Assembly (NCBI GenBank): GCA_002633005.1
Contig: NMRA01000185.1
Coordinates: forward strand, 76,402 to 140,401
From: Phoronis australis
Taxonomy: Eukaryota; Phoronida; Phoronidae
Reading direction: 5' to 3'
DNA: 64,000 nucleotides
Part shown: piece by piece, positions 14,801 to 29,800 of the stretch
Position numbering within the stretch: the first letter of the stretch is position 1
Layout of the letters: each line of letters begins with the position of its first letter
Position numbers and translations under genes: made by a program
Notes under the pieces: model-generated
What the model saw: only the letters and a program-made list of their open reading frames with translations
Told to the model about the DNA's origin: nothing
Database searches by the model: none

Positions 14801-17800
14801 TTGGCATGATTGAGTCTGCAGTTTATGGATGAATGGGTAGGCGTACTGCGAAGTTAGTGCCTACAGAAAATGTACTGCTTAAAGTGGAAATTGCATGCTA
14901 ATTCCTTATCTCTGTGATTGCTTGGTCAATTTAGTCACAAACACAATATATAGCGACAATGTGATGAAGTTGGTTGAAAATTGCCAGATGTTTTTAAGAA
15001 CGAATTTTGTGTGGATAATGATCCACTGTAAATCAATCAATCATTATAGTGACGACTGGTTTTGGGGATTAACATTGCAAGATGTGGGTTATGTGAACAC
15101 CCAATGTATGCCATTAGCGCAAAGGTCACCTGTTCGCAGACTTTTTTGTTTTCATATTGAGAAGTTGTCAGTTAATACAACTGCACTTTATTTAACATAG
15201 ATGATGTTCAAAAATCACTGTCGTTTAGTTCCTGCTACATATTAGCGTAGTTAGGTGCATGCAAAATCTTTAGACTTGAAACAATTGGTTATTGCCTTAC
15301 ATTCGCTAGTGTACTAACGAGTATATCACAAGCTGTCTAACAAAAAGTACAGTCATGCCCTCAACCAAGTTTGTGCGAATGAAGTCATTTGCTACCGAAC
15401 TAAACTGTACAATTATGAAATTAAACTAAAAATGTGTTAATGACCAGAATACTTAACTCGTGTCTGTTTTTAACCATTCTGAGTAAGGCCGCCAACTGTC
15501 ATGGATTTATCCGTATTATACATACTTGTAGGAGCTAAAAAATCTAAATGTGTGTTTTCAAATGTTACAAATTTTGAGCATTTGTTACATTACTTCAAAA
15601 AACAGCTGAAAATAAATGAAATATCTTTAAAATTATCAGAGTTTTGGAGCACCAAATTAGCGGCAATCATGGTAGAATCAAAAAATGGCTGAAATAGTCT
15701 TAAAATGCAAGACCAGGCTAATAAAATGTATCCTGACTGAAAGTTATTTGAATACAAGATTTCCTGTGGATGATTGGTCGAAGTTTGTCGAAGACTTTCG
15801 GACCAATGAAACATGTGCTTACTTGCTTTGGCATTGTGGGATATCATCTGCTTAATGGAAGTCATGTCAAGATGTCGAGAATGGAATTTTGAAGCCTAAT
15901 ATTCTGAGGAATTTAGGTTAGATTTAGGATAAAGGGAAAGGAATTCACCGCATTTTGTCAAGGTGACTTTATCTCGAACATAAGGGCACCTACATTTGGC
16001 TTTGATCAGAAAATTAATGAGATATCTTGTTTTGTTGTGTTGGGTGGGAAGAAGTCAACCATGCCAACACCAAAAGCAAAAAACATCGATGTGCAAGCCA
16101 CGTTTTACTGTGTCGCTTTTTAGCTAAACATGATTTGAAACTTTGTTCAGTCTTGAATTTTGACACTCATTCTTTCTGCGTATCCATTTCTCAGGGTGGA
16201 GGTTGAGGGCAGCTTTTAACATTTTATGATTTTAGAAAGAGTTTGGCCATTTTCCACAATTTTATCGACTGCCAATTATATTTCAGACTGTTGATACTAA
16301 GCGCGAGTTCCAATGTTTCAGTAATGAGATGAATGCCAAAATTGCCCTTGTCCCAATCTTAAGAATTTGGAATATTCAACTTTGACTTGAATTTTAAATT
16401 TTAGAGTCCCATTAAGTTGTAGAGACTAATAAAAATGGAGAATTTTTACTGTAAATTGTGCACCACCAAGGACGTGTATTGCAGGGTGGTCTTATCTGAT
16501 ACAGCAGTACACTAAGGCCCCTACCAGCACAACTGCTCACAGCTATGAAATGTAAATTGTGAAGTAACAAGTACACATTTATCACATGGAGGTTTGTCTT
16601 AACATTATCGCAGCACAGCAGTGCACTAATGGCCTTATCTGTACAACTGCTCATAGCAATAAAATGTAAATTTTGAACCAGCAAACAGGCATGTACTGCA
16701 TACCTGCATAGTCATTATACTAGTACTCCGAGAACACTGCCATCATAAATTAAACAAAAAATAATGCAGAACCCAGTTTTGGCCTATGAACAGATAATTA
16801 ACCTCTTTGATGACAAGCTCTCTTAATCAAAACAATGCTCTGTAACTCTGGTCGACCCTCAAAAGTAATAGCTGACATTTGAAATGGCCTTGCCATATTG
16901 AAATTCTATAACCTCCCTTGACGGCGATCAGGTCTTTGGTTAGCATGTGTTCAGAGCCACGTACAGATCCCATGTAATGTGGAAGGGAGGTTTCAATCTG
17001 CTGGTATAAACAGAAACAGTGTTTGAACACCTTTCCTATTATTATGTTGCCGGCAAATTTCCACTGCTTTAAATGGTATGTACTTCTATCTTACGTAAAA
17101 GGCAATACTTTTAAAATATCAATGAATGAACAAGGACATCGTGTTCCATACATTTCTCATTGCGAAATTGTATCTGCGACAAAGCCAGTGGCTGTTGCTG
17201 ATAAAGCAGGAGAATTTCGACCTCGGGAGAATTTCGATCTCGGCCGGTGCCAAAAGGCTAAATGTAAATTAGTGAACTTAGAGTAATCAAACAGTGGGAC
17301 TGACAGTGGAATTTTCCCCCTGCTTTTAAATCAATGAACCACTGTGTAGTAACTGAATTTCTGTCCACCAAATTTGAGCTGGGATCAAGCGGAAGTCACT
17401 TTCATACTCTCATTACTAGAGAGCACCAATACGAAAGGTCCCCTATTGGAATAAATTTGAACACTCCCTGAAAAGTTGGAAGCTCCTTACAAAGTGTGCT
17501 AAAATGTAAAGCTTCATCTTTGCTTAAGGCGAGTAAAATGTCAACTGTGGGGATCGGAAATGACCTATGGAGAATCGTATATTATATTCTGTGATCCTGT
17601 AATTAAGGTCATGTGAGACCTTAAAGAGAAGTACATTTATAGCAAAACTACAGTATCAAGAACATGACCAAATTTCATTTTTATGCGCCCACATATTTAT
17701 ATGTGGACGCATTATGCCGTCATCTCTGTCCGTCCGGGCGGCGTCCGTCCGGCGTCCGGTGTCCGGCGTCCGCTGCTCTATCTCCAAAACCCTTTGACAT

Positions 17801-20800
17801 ACGTTCATGAAATATGGCACATATATTCCGTTCATGAATGGGACGGCATGTGCGAACTTTCGGATGGACCCGACTACCGGTGTGCCCCCTGGTGGCAATT
17901 TTAGTTTTTTACGCTTACCTTTGTATCTTCAAAAGTCCTGAACGGATTTTCATGAAATTTGGTTTGTAGGCACCTAGTAGTGAGATGACGCTATCCTGCC
18001 GTTTTCAGATGGATTCGACATAGTTTGTGCCACCTAGTGGCCATTTTTAGTGTTTTCGAGTCTGTTTTTGTGCGTCCACCCCTCTATCAACCAAACCGCT
18101 CAAAGGATGATTGTGAAAATTAGCATGTATATGCTTACTATGTAGAGGACGGTTGACGATGATTTTCCGACGATTTCGACTACTGTGGCGCCTCCTAGTG
18201 GCAGTTTTGTTTTTTTAGCGCCTATGGCTGTATCTCCTAAACCGTTCGCAGGATCTTTACGAAATTGTGTAAGTATATTTATATGATGTTAACAACGGAA
18301 GATCACGACTTTTGGACTAATTCGACTACAGGTGTGCCCCCTAGTGGCAATTTTAATTTTTTTACGCTTACCTTTGTATCTTCACAAGTCCTTATTGGAT
18401 TTTCATGAAATTTGGTATGTAGGCACCTGTTAGTGAGATGACGCTATCCTCCCATTTTCAGATGGATTCGACATAGTTTGCGCCACCTAGTGGCCATTTT
18501 TAGTGTTTTCGAGTCTGTTTTTGTGCGTCCACCCCTCTATCAACCAAACCGCTCAAAGGATGATTGTGAAAATTGGCATGTATATGCTTACTATGTAGAG
18601 GATGGTTGACGATGATTTTCCGACGATTTCGACTACTGTGGCGCCTCCTAGTGGCAGTTTTGTTTTTTTGCGCCTATGGCTGTATCTCCTAAACCGTTCG
18701 CAGGATCTTTACGAAATTGTGTAAGTATATTTATATGATGTTAACAACGGAAGATGACGACTTTTGGACGGATCCGACTACCGGTGTGCCCCCTAGTGGC
18801 AATTTTAATTTTTTTACGCTTACCTTTGTATCTTCACAAGTCCTTATTGGATTTTCATGAAATTTGGTATGTAGGCACCTATTAGTGAGATGACGCTATC
18901 CTCCCGTTTTCAGATGGATTCGACATAGTTTGCGCCACCTAGTGGCCATTTTTAGTGTTTTCGAGTCTGTTTTTGTGCGTCCACCCCTCTATCAACCAAA
19001 CCGCTCAAAGGATGATTGTGAAAATTGGCATGTATATGCTTACTATGTAGAGGATGGTTGACGATGATTTTCCGACGATTTCGACTACTGTGGCGCCTCC
19101 TAGTGGCAGTTTTGTTTTTTTGCGCCTATGGCTGTATCTCCTAAACCGTTCGCAGGATCTTTACAAATTGTGTAAGTATATTTATATGATGTTAACAACG
19201 GAAGATGACGACTTTTGGTCGGATCCGACTACCGGTGTGCCCCCTAGTGGCAATTTTAGTTTTTTACGCTTACCTTTGTATCTTCAAAAGTATTGAACGG
19301 ATTTTCATGAAATTTGGTATGTAGGCACCTATTAGTGAGATGACGCTATCCTACTGTTTTCAGATGGATTCGACGTAGTTTGCGCCACCTAGTGGCCATT
19401 TTTACTGTTTTCGAGTCTGTATTTTTGCGTCCACCCCTCTATCAACCAAACCGCTCAAAGGATGATTGTGAAAATTGGCGTGTATGTGCTTACTATAAGG
19501 AAGACAGCTGACAATGATTTTCAGACGATTTGGACTACTGTGGCGCCTCCTAGTGGCAGTTTTGTTTTTTTGCGCCCATGGCTGTATCTCCCAAACCGTT
19601 TGCAGGATCTTTACTAAATTTAGCAAGTGTATTTATGTGATGTTGACAACGGACGATGACGACTTTAGGATGATTCTGATTACCGGTATGCCTCTAGTGG
19701 CAATTTTAGTATTTGCCTCTAGTGGCAATTTTAGTATTTTACATTGACCTCTGTATTTTCATAGGTCTTCAGGTGTATACTTTGTGTTACTTCGTGACTG
19801 TGAAGGAAAAGTTCCAAGTAGAAATTTGTTTCTGGCATTCTAATGCTGTGCTAATCTCGTATGTTGGTAAATTTGTTTTTAATTCTATGTTTCTGTGGTG
19901 CTTTAAGCAACTGGTGTATAGGATGTGCTTGTATTATGAAGATTACTCACATTTTGCCCCTAGCCTATTGAGGAGACAAGGACCATGCCTTTCCATTTTG
20001 CAAAGTACAACATACTACATATATGCCCTGTACTGGCCACTTTATGGTACCAATAAACAACCCTAGAAGGATACCGTATGCGGTGCAATTGTGGGCGCAT
20101 TTCAACGCTCTGCGTTGCTCTTGTTGATATAAGCATCCATGATCGTGAAATTTGAAAACTGCTGTTACACTCTTCTGAATTCTGATTTTGTGTTTGTTTT
20201 ATGCAACGTAATAGTTTTTTTCCAAAAAATCATCAGAGTCCTTTTTGGGCACTTTATCTCAAAAATGTGAAAGATGTTAAAACAATTCGTAACAAGAGTT
20301 TTGGAGATAAATTACTCACCATAACACTGTAAACTTTGGTAATGAATCCAACTCGCCTTCTCTGTGAAATAACATTCCCAAGTCAGCCAAATTTGGATAT
20401 TTTTGTTGGATCCTGTTTTAGTTGGATTCTGCTTTTACCACTCAAGTGAAGTTAGTGTTACATTGGCACACTACAGAACGAGGATTGGTTGAAATCACGG
20501 AAAAGTAATTTAGGGACCATTTAAAGAATACAGGTGTTAGGACACCATAATGCATGTCTTTCAAAATACAAGTTGAGCATAGAAATGGTAAAACCTGCCG
20601 AAATGGAGTCCGGAATAACAATTTCATAGGATGCATTCCGTTGACCCAAAACTCGCAAAGCACTTCTGGCAAGAAATCTTTGTTTATGGAATGGAAACAA
20701 TGAATCCTATTGCACAAGTCAACATTCCAACCTCACCGACCAAAGAAAACTGAGGTTACTTGCGACGGGTTCGAAACCTCCAACCAAAGTAGGTCAGGTC

Positions 20801-23800
20801 CACTATTTTTTGGTGAGCATTGATGAAAACTATTGCATCCATCCTATTGAGCATATTTTTGTTAATTTCATGCGTAATGTACTTCTGGGTCGGTGGCTAT
20901 GTACGTAATACTGTGTACAATATACTTTTAGATAGAAGGCAAAATAAATTTTAAAACGTCAAGTTTGTAGGTCCAGATTTATAGTTTTTCCTTTCACAGC
21001 ATGTGTGTTTGGCTTACGGTAACATGATGCTTTTTTGGAACTAAAAGCTGACAAAAATGCTTCTTTTCCCCCCTGTGGTCATTCCTGTCCTTCCCCCACA
21101 CCAATCTCATCGGTTGCCACCTTATTCCACCGCGCAATTTTTCCGTGCGCGGTCCCTGCACCACTAACTTGTTCGACACAGCGACTAAGTTCACTTGAGA
21201 CTGAGCTCATGATTCTCGACAAACTAAGAAAGTACAGAAAATTACAGGTTGTCTGCGATCTGGGCATTCCAGGTTTTGCCGAACAATTCCGACCATCATC
21301 TGCTTATTAAATGAAGTATTTTGCGTGCGTGCTCTGTTGTGTGAGTGGCGACTTGGCATTTTACGAGGTAGGCAAACAAAATCTGAGGTCGCATTGGCGA
21401 AGGGTGAGCTGCGGGTCGCCAAATCGAGACCTGTTTAGGTCAATCTCAATTGAAAAACATGAAAAACATGCTGAGCGTTAACATTGTCTGACAGTGTTTC
21501 ACATTTGTATTCTTCATTTCAGGAAGAGTTCCTGTTGTTGTTGTATGTGGTGGGAAAAACTCGGGCAAATCTACTCTTGTGAGATTCTTGGTCAACAGCC
21601 TCCTCAACTTGTAAGTTAGTAATGATTTGGGAAATGTGTGGCAACGTAATTGCAAAATTATCAGTTTGATGCCTTAAGTTTGTGATTGTGAGTGAAGTGG
21701 GAGTAAGATACTAAATTGATCTCTTTATTTGCAGTATTCTTGACTGGATTCACTATGTAGTAATAGCCTTGCACTCTTTAACAGCACATCTCTATAACCA
21801 TTCCAATAGGTGTCCCTACTCAACAATTCTGATCCAAGTCTGGTGCACATGCACTCATTTCAAAAATACAAATGTCTCAATATTTTCTTACAAGCTCCAA
21901 GAAGTTTCAGTTTATAACTATGTCTATTTCTGTTGCAGCACCAGTTCAGTTGGTGTTCTTGACTGTGATCCAGGACAAACCGAGTTCACAGTGCCGGGTT
22001 GTGTCTCATTCACAACAGTTCAAGAGCCACTCCTGGGTAAGTTTTATTGTTCAGTGATTATAAAGTGATAAATTTGTTCTGAAATAAGCGAGATTCTGGC
22101 TAGAGATACTGAGTAAATTGCATGCTTGAGTCTTTTAGGCTAGTCATAATTTTTTACCAGGTGAAATAAAATTTCTCCAGGTAACAAGTTTTTAATTTCT
22201 TCTTTTGTACGCAGGCTGCTGGTCGTATTTTTTGTGTCCTTGCCGATGCTGTATGAGCGCTGTTGCCATCGTCAGCAGTGGGATTATAGTCAAATGCCAT
22301 CTTCAGTTTAAGGGGTGGGTGCTTTTAGTCGTGTCAGTGTCAGTGTCATTGAGTTGGGGATGGCATGCTGCAAACTTCCTCATTAAACAAGATAAGGATC
22401 AAGTTGGAGAAATCTTTTGAATTTCTCCAATGCCGCATGGTCAGCTAGACTATTCCATTCACAATAGGGGGATGGTTATCAATGGAGTTGCTCTATTCAC
22501 TAGGCCACATAGTGTGGAAAATTGCTGCTTTTATCAGATCATATCTAAATAGAAGGCTTGAAAGCATGCAGGCTCTATTTTCCATTTTCTTTTTGATTCA
22601 TGAAAACCTGATGGAAACTATAAAACTTGAATGGAGGAATAAAAACTAGACTGTGTGGGGATTCTTGAATTTTCAAAATTAGTCAAGTAATAGCAATTTT
22701 GTCAACAAAAACCCAAGCCTTGAGCCATTCATTGGAAAGTAGTTTCAAGCATGTCCTATAACATAGTTAACTGCATCACTAACTCACAACAAAAGCTGTG
22801 CCTGAAAGAATGTGGATAAGACTGGTCTTGGTCAAGTATTCTTGTTTAAAGGGAATGTTCTCCACATGGGCATCTTCACTCTTGTCGTCAATGCCAGTGT
22901 TATCGTTGGTGTCTTGCTCGCCTTTGGCGTAAAAGGCATTATTTTCGTATTTGTTGATGTCTTTACTTTCATCATCACCTCATTTCTTAGATATTCATTC
23001 ATATTCATTTCGCCATGTGCCGTTCCTCAGATCGCTCTCACCTGCAGGACACATTTTTCGTCCGATCAGCGTGAAATGTTGCAATGACTTCTTTCATTGA
23101 TCATTTTTTGCCGTGTATATGGAGTGCCTTGATGGATCTTTTTGAAATTCAGTATGTGGATAGATCTCGCCAAGCGCTATCTGCACTATGCCATGTGTTT
23201 CTCATCTTACCATTCTCGAGTTATTCAAGATTTACTGATTAGTCCTGGAGCCAGATGCCAAAAGTGCCCTATTTGGTTTGCCCGTTAGAGTGGCAACTAC
23301 TGGTGGCATACCGTGAATAATATGCTTACAATGAAGTCACGCATTTCTAAAGGTATGTGTGACTTTTCACCGCTTGTACTTCTGATTGGCTTGTACCAGG
23401 ATCAAAGAGAGCACAGCCCTGAAATCAGGTATATGTGAAGACCGCATTGCCCGATACGAGCAAGACCCAATTAAATGTAATTATCCGACCATAAACTGTA
23501 TTAAGCACCTCTGACTACATAATGGCAAATTTTCAAAATGCATTAAGCACTAATTTGCGTTATAAACGAACACCACGGCGGTATTCAGATGGAAAAAAAA
23601 CAACCAAGTACGGTTTTTGATTTTTAAAAATCGATGAACTAATAATTTAAAAACTACAACCATTGGGTATGATTGATGATAAACTACCACGCGTATTGAT
23701 ATACTCGGTGGATATACAAATGCTGATCAGAGTTAACAATATCACATGGATTCATTTTTTAATATTCTTTCAATACCATTTAACCAGATTTTTGACCAAG

Positions 23801-26800
23801 AAACATTTGTTGTGCCCACTTTTCATTTTTTATTACTGACAAAGAGCTAGAATAGTTATAGTCGGTGCCACCGAAATTGTCAAGAGATTCCAAATCTTCA
23901 GTTTGGTTATTTGCACTTTTGTATTTATTTATGATTTGAGTTCTAATAAAGGTTAAACTGTAATGACACGTGAAATGTTTAGTGTACCTGTGATGTGGTA
24001 AGTTTAGGGATGGACTCACAATGAACTTAGCTAATTAAGTTTAGCTGGCGATCAAAATCTACGGCTGTTTTCATACTTCAAGTTCAAAACTTAGATAAAA
24101 AGTTATCAACCCGTTCCCGGTAAGAAAAAAAATGAATAAAGAAAACCAATATGAAACGTATCGTTTCTTTGGGAATTGGCCCTTTGTGAAGATAAACACA
24201 AGTCAACCTGTTTAGTCATTTTGTAATATTTATAATGTACCAAGTTAAAACTACTCTCCTGAGTTGCAGGCTATAACTCTGCAAATGTCAGAGAAAACCA
24301 AAATGGGGGTACTAACAACAACCATTGTTAAGACTGAAATGCTAGCGATTACCTTTCCACTTCATTAGTTCAGATCTACATCAATTAAAAATACATGCTG
24401 AATATAGGCATGGTAAAAGTTGTCTGGGGCTTAGGGAATCAGAGCGGTCACCAGTGTAAGCGAGAAATTCTCCGCATGGGTACCAGGAAATAACTTGCAA
24501 CCCAGCATATCAGGAAACGCCTGATGCCACAAAAAATTGAGTCAAACTTTTCTACCAGACTGCATTTTTCTTTGGAAACAAAGGATACCAAATGCAGTCA
24601 TGAGATTCATCAACTCCATGCACCAGAGTGATACAATCATTCTGTTAGTGTCAAGGAATTGGCATTTGGTGCTCTCCTAGTGCCAAAAGGAGACTGTCAG
24701 TTTGCTATACCAGTTTCAAGGCTGTTTTCAGCCCTGTAATGTAAGGTCTGTGAAGATAGACGGGTGTTGATGAAAAATTGATGAATTTTACAAAAAGGAA
24801 ATTAAACATTTCTGCTGCATCAGAATCCCAGGAGAAATGAGAACATTCTGTAACCTGCTTCTGGGCAGCCGTGTAACAGTTCAAATTTGGAACAACACAT
24901 ACGATTTTCTATTCTTCGGTGAATAAATTACACCTAAGTTTTTTCATTGTTCTCACTAACAATCATCTCCGCAACAACAAAAGAATAAAACGCTATGTGT
25001 GCGTTTGGACTCTGCTAACATTCTCACCATACTTGAACTATGGCTTGACCTGCAGGATGGAATACTCTTTATACACATTGCAACTGAACCAAGGCAAGCG
25101 TCTGCCCGCATTTGTTGTCAATAAAAGGCAGGCTACACAGACAGGCACTTAACAATATTTCCCAAGAAAGCTACGGTTGTGCACCTTGTATGACATTCAT
25201 GACGTGAAGATGTTAGATTACAGTGTGATATTGTATGTTATTTAAACACGACAATATTAAATATAAATTCTATTTTCCACGGACATGTTAGTTACTTGTT
25301 TTAGAACATCACTGCTTTTAACCCTGTTGCTGTAAAGAATGGAAGTGATCAGTCATAGAGTTCTGATCTACCCCACTTTGCAAACTGTTGAGTGTCCTTG
25401 AGTGCGTGAAAGGTGCGAGGCAGACGCTTTCGTGTGCAGGTTCGACAGTCGTTCCTTTTATGACCTTGGGTAAAATGTGAAGAGCGTCTATGGTGTGTGG
25501 CACATAGGAACACTCTTTTGTCTTTTAGTATCAGTGACAGGTGCTCTGTCATCTATGTGAGGGTGATTGACATGATATTTGGATTCTCATTAGGTTTTCA
25601 GTCTCGTAAAAATTTGAAAACACTAACTTTGACGTGCTTTAAGTCAGATATATATTTGACTCTAAAACCCTTGCAAAATACATTACACAGTCATGCTTCC
25701 GTCACTTGGTGGAACTTCCGCCTCGATAAGAAGTGTGGTTCCTGTGAAACACGCCCACGTTTATTGTTGAAGGATTTGTGAAGACGTGTTCAAGGTGTTT
25801 AATCTCATTCTCTTTTATTTTGTAGTCAGTGTGCTGTTTTACGCATGGTTTGCCTCCATGATGATCCATAATCCTCAGTTACAATTAACATTGAATGTTT
25901 TAATGTTTTCAGTCGTCATTGATTATGCCATTATAGTACTTCAGGGTTCTCTTAAGTTTTGATTGTCATTTTGGAACCTATTAAATTCAGGTCAAGAGAT
26001 GTTCAAATTATTTTTCTGACCATAATCAAATTTTCCACGCCATCACGTTTACAAATTATTGGAAGATTTTAGCTGTATTCTTTGGCCGTGTACGAACTGA
26101 GAGCACTAACTAGTAGAAGAATTTACTACAGATATTTGACCGTCACTTATCACGGGTGGGAAAGAACAGGACCGCAGGTCCTCTTAAATCGGACCGACTC
26201 ACCCAAAACAGGACCTCCGGGGATCAAATGAGACCGTCGCACCAGAAAACAGGACTGACGCACCTAAAAACATGACCGCTCTACCAGAAAACAGGACCGC
26301 CGGGGACTGAACATAACGACCGCCGGGGATTGAAACCATAATGACAAACAAGTTAAGATTTATTACCGGTAGGCCTACACAGATCATACAATGGAGCTAT
26401 TACGTATGCATATGCAGGTCTCGTGCCGATTACTCCAACGAAATCTTTTGTGCGCTACAGGACACTTCGCTTTGTAACACGCGACGATTTTGAGTTTTAA
26501 CCACAAACCAACCACGCGGTCATGTTTTTAGGTGCGTCAGTCCCATTTTCTGGTGCGACGGTCCCATTTGATCCCCGGAGGTCCTGTTTTGGGTGAGTCA
26601 GTCCGATTTAGAGGACCGGTGGTCATGTTGTTTCTCACCCGTGGTTATGTAACTGACCTGAAATCTTTTCAAACTTGCGCAGCAATGGTAACCAATTAGA
26701 GACAGTCCGATTGTGACTCCAGAGGTAAACAGGTTGGAGTTAAATATCAAATAAAGGGACACACCTTTAGAAAAGCAGTTTGCATGGTATGCACTTCCAT

Positions 26801-29800
26801 GAGCGAAGGTTTAAAGGTGAAGCTGAAAGTTATGTTGCTCGGGAGAAGTCTCATGGGTTCTACTATCATTGTTTAGAAAATATATTAGTTGCCACATGTT
26901 TCAACCCTTACGATGAGTTTCCAGAATGATGTAGTAGGAAACTTTCAATGTACTTATACTAGCATGCTGTGTAAAGTGGACGATTTAATCAGAGTAATCA
27001 CTTTGTATATGCAGCATTAAGGCCATTGAGTAAAAATGACAAAGTGTGATTCTATGGTAAATTTCATGTTTCTGCATGAAATTTGCAAAGAATTAATAAA
27101 TGTGTTGTGTTAAGGACTCTCCAAACTTTCTGATTTTAACTTTTATTATTTTTCCTTCAATTCTTTCATGACATTATTTCCAAATGCGTTGCTTTATCCG
27201 TCAATTTACAAACAAAACAAATGCACATGCCGGCCATCCTATACTCTGTGAGACTCTTGATAACTAGCATGCTGTAGCCCATGTACACAAAGCAATAAAC
27301 ACCATCTAATCAACTTCTCTTTCTAATGCATATTTAAGTAAAGCTCTGTGTGTGTTTTCCTAGCCTAGTTGATTGTCAAACCGGCATTTTCAGTTTCTGC
27401 AGTAACTAGAATGCTAAACTCATATTGGCTATTGCCACATCTAGTTGCACCGATCTCTTTGCCTATAATTTATTCTGAAATCTTTATTTAGTTGTGTTGT
27501 GCAATGGGATTTTGACGTGTAGTCTCATGCAATGAGATTTACTTAAGCTCGCGTGTGTCAGTGACATCTCTGCAGTAAAAAGGTTACAGAGTCAAGATGT
27601 GGAACTGTGTGATGGTCTGCCCACCCCGTAGTTTTTCTTTCCTTATCTTCGACTCTGTAATGGTGCCAGTCTTAATGCTTTCCGGATTGTGATAAATAAA
27701 TCTCTCATTGATAACGTAATGACTTAGAAATGATTTTTTTCTCTAGTTGTTTCTGAAAGTGAGGAACTGATGTCACTAAAAGGAATTACATACGCTTGGT
27801 ATATAATTGTTTTCAGTTGGCTGAATATTTCAAGTAGTTTGTAGTTCTTTGAGTAATGCATTTCCTGATGTGCTTAATCAGGCGGTCGCTGTAACTTTAC
27901 ATTCTAAAGCAGTCTTGCTGTCTTCTTAGTTAGCTTACATGACTACAAGCATACAATACTGTTGGAGATGTTGAAAATGCGAAATATTTACTGTAGTGAG
28001 AAAAAATATTTTGTAGAACAACCTTGGAACCGCATAACCACATGGAAATTTGTTTACTACTTCTCCATGGTAAAAGGTTATGGGGCTGTCACTCAAATCG
28101 AATCTCCCATCAAGCACAGAGCGGCTCTGTATATACCCTCAATTTCCATGAGGTGTACATGTGATTGAAAGATGCCAGGGAAGACGAAGACAAAACTTTC
28201 TTTTGATCCTAAGGCAGTTGTGTGTCTGCATGTCTATGACCATTGAGAGTGAATGATATGAGTGCCCTCATACCTCTGTGACTTTGTGTTCATGAACACA
28301 GGAAGTCCTTACCCAAATTCTTTAAAATAATCTGTTAATTTGACATTTTGCTATTTCGATCTCATGCTCACGATTTAACCACCGACTTGATATCTGTATC
28401 CATTCATATCTCTCCCAGCTTGCACTGGACAAAGCGGTCATCACAAGTGCGTCTGACTGTGGTACCTCGCTTGCTTTGATCCTGGTGCAATCTGCTCTGA
28501 ACGAGGTTGAAGAAGCAGTGGTGAAGTTTCCTGCATATGCATTAGTGAATTATTCTCGGTATGTAAAACATTTTGAGACGTAAATCATCAATTTCGGTAT
28601 ACCTGGTTCACATGGTCGCTCAAAAGAGTTGCAAGGGTCACATTTGCAGGAGGTTCGAGGTACTCCAAAACTACTGGCATTTTCGCTTGGAGGCAGCTTA
28701 TTTCAAAGGACACAATCCACAGGGGTAAGAAGCGTTTGTTCTATTAACACAGCAATCAATTCATGGAATGAGCATGGTTTGAATGCAATTTTCGGGTGAT
28801 GAAGAACAAAAACTAACTGCTGGCGCATTTCATGAACAGCTCTTCTGTCTGGCTAAACTGCTGGACATTGCTTGCATTTTAGCTCGTAAAACTGCTAGCG
28901 TTTTCACCACTCATGTGAGACTAGTATTGCACATTAAGGTCTTTGTCATCATGTTTTGTCACTGTATTAGTGAAATTGCCGCTCATGTGAACCTAGTATC
29001 ACACCTTAAAGACTTTGTCATCACGTTTTGTCCTTGTTTCAGTGAAGTGTTTTTCCAGTGACAGAGAAATAGTGATGCCCTTGAATGACTATTTAATTGT
29101 ATTTTCTCCATTTACTATTGATAAACTTCCTGTGTGGGCGTACAAGAAACCCTGTCAAATTAGTGTCGCAAGGGAGCATGCGTCACATGACTGATGACAT
29201 CATCAATCTTGCTGCCCAAGGTCATTGATTAGTTCAGTTGATCTCTTTACAATTCCGCTAAGTCAGGGATAAGGCATTATTAGTGGTTTTCAATAAGAAA
29301 GGCCAAAGTTTTAATTACACAACTGTTATACAATTAGTCTTGAATGCCTTTAAGTGATTCAGTCTGCTTCTTTGGAGTTTGTTAATCACTAGTTGAGTTG
29401 ATGGAATACAAAACCTATTTTTCGTACTTTAGTTTGAAAAAATTCATTTTATGAACATGTACTACTCAGGAACTACCTAGACTTTATCTTATTTTGGATA
29501 TTTTGTGGCTTCTGCAAGATGACATTCACAAACATTAATTTTGTTTTATTTTGGTTTGCCACCACTCTTTCAACAGTGTTGTTGCTTTATGTGTCCTGGA
29601 AAGTGCATACGGGTGTCTCTCTCAAGTAATAAATTCAAAATACAAATCACATTGTTGACCCCAACTTGAGTCAACTCAAAGATAGTAGTAAAAAGATCAA
29701 CCCTTTGCATGCAGTTTTTGCAGAAGACATCTTTGCATTTACTATTATCTTACAATATGGAAGCAAGTCCTCAATTTCCTGATTAATTAGACTATTGGAT

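Larger units (their letters stand above)
6054..21522 (+). other. NOL9 intron 3 (15.5 kb), no host gene recognised between listed elements
   Basis: Holds a repeat fragment (6506-6640), two RT remnants, the duplicated segment around the assembly gap, a ~122-bp tandem repeat and the higher-order array, all listed separately. In 7440-8240 there are moderately long open stretches on both strands, but I recognise no protein and see no exon-like borders. In 13660-14106, 15221-16440 and 20110-21522 I see nothing identifiable. Confidence 0.6.

Noticed and set aside
17656-19750. Several 70-80-residue frames in the 17.7-20.1 kb array
   Set aside because: They are by-products of the tandem repeat unit and recur with its period.
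20994-21310. Frames on both strands just upstream of NOL9 exon 4
   Set aside because: No homology recognised, and the NOL9 phase join from exon 3 to exon 4 needs no exon here.
28430-28565. Exon-like open segment between a CAG and a GTATGT
   Set aside because: It matches part of a dispersed repeat (41768-41840), and NOL9 is continuous from exon 5 to exon 6 without it.
28783-29061. 92-residue frame with repeated hydrophobic peptide
   Set aside because: The repetition is explained by an 81-bp tandem DNA duplication, not by protein structure.
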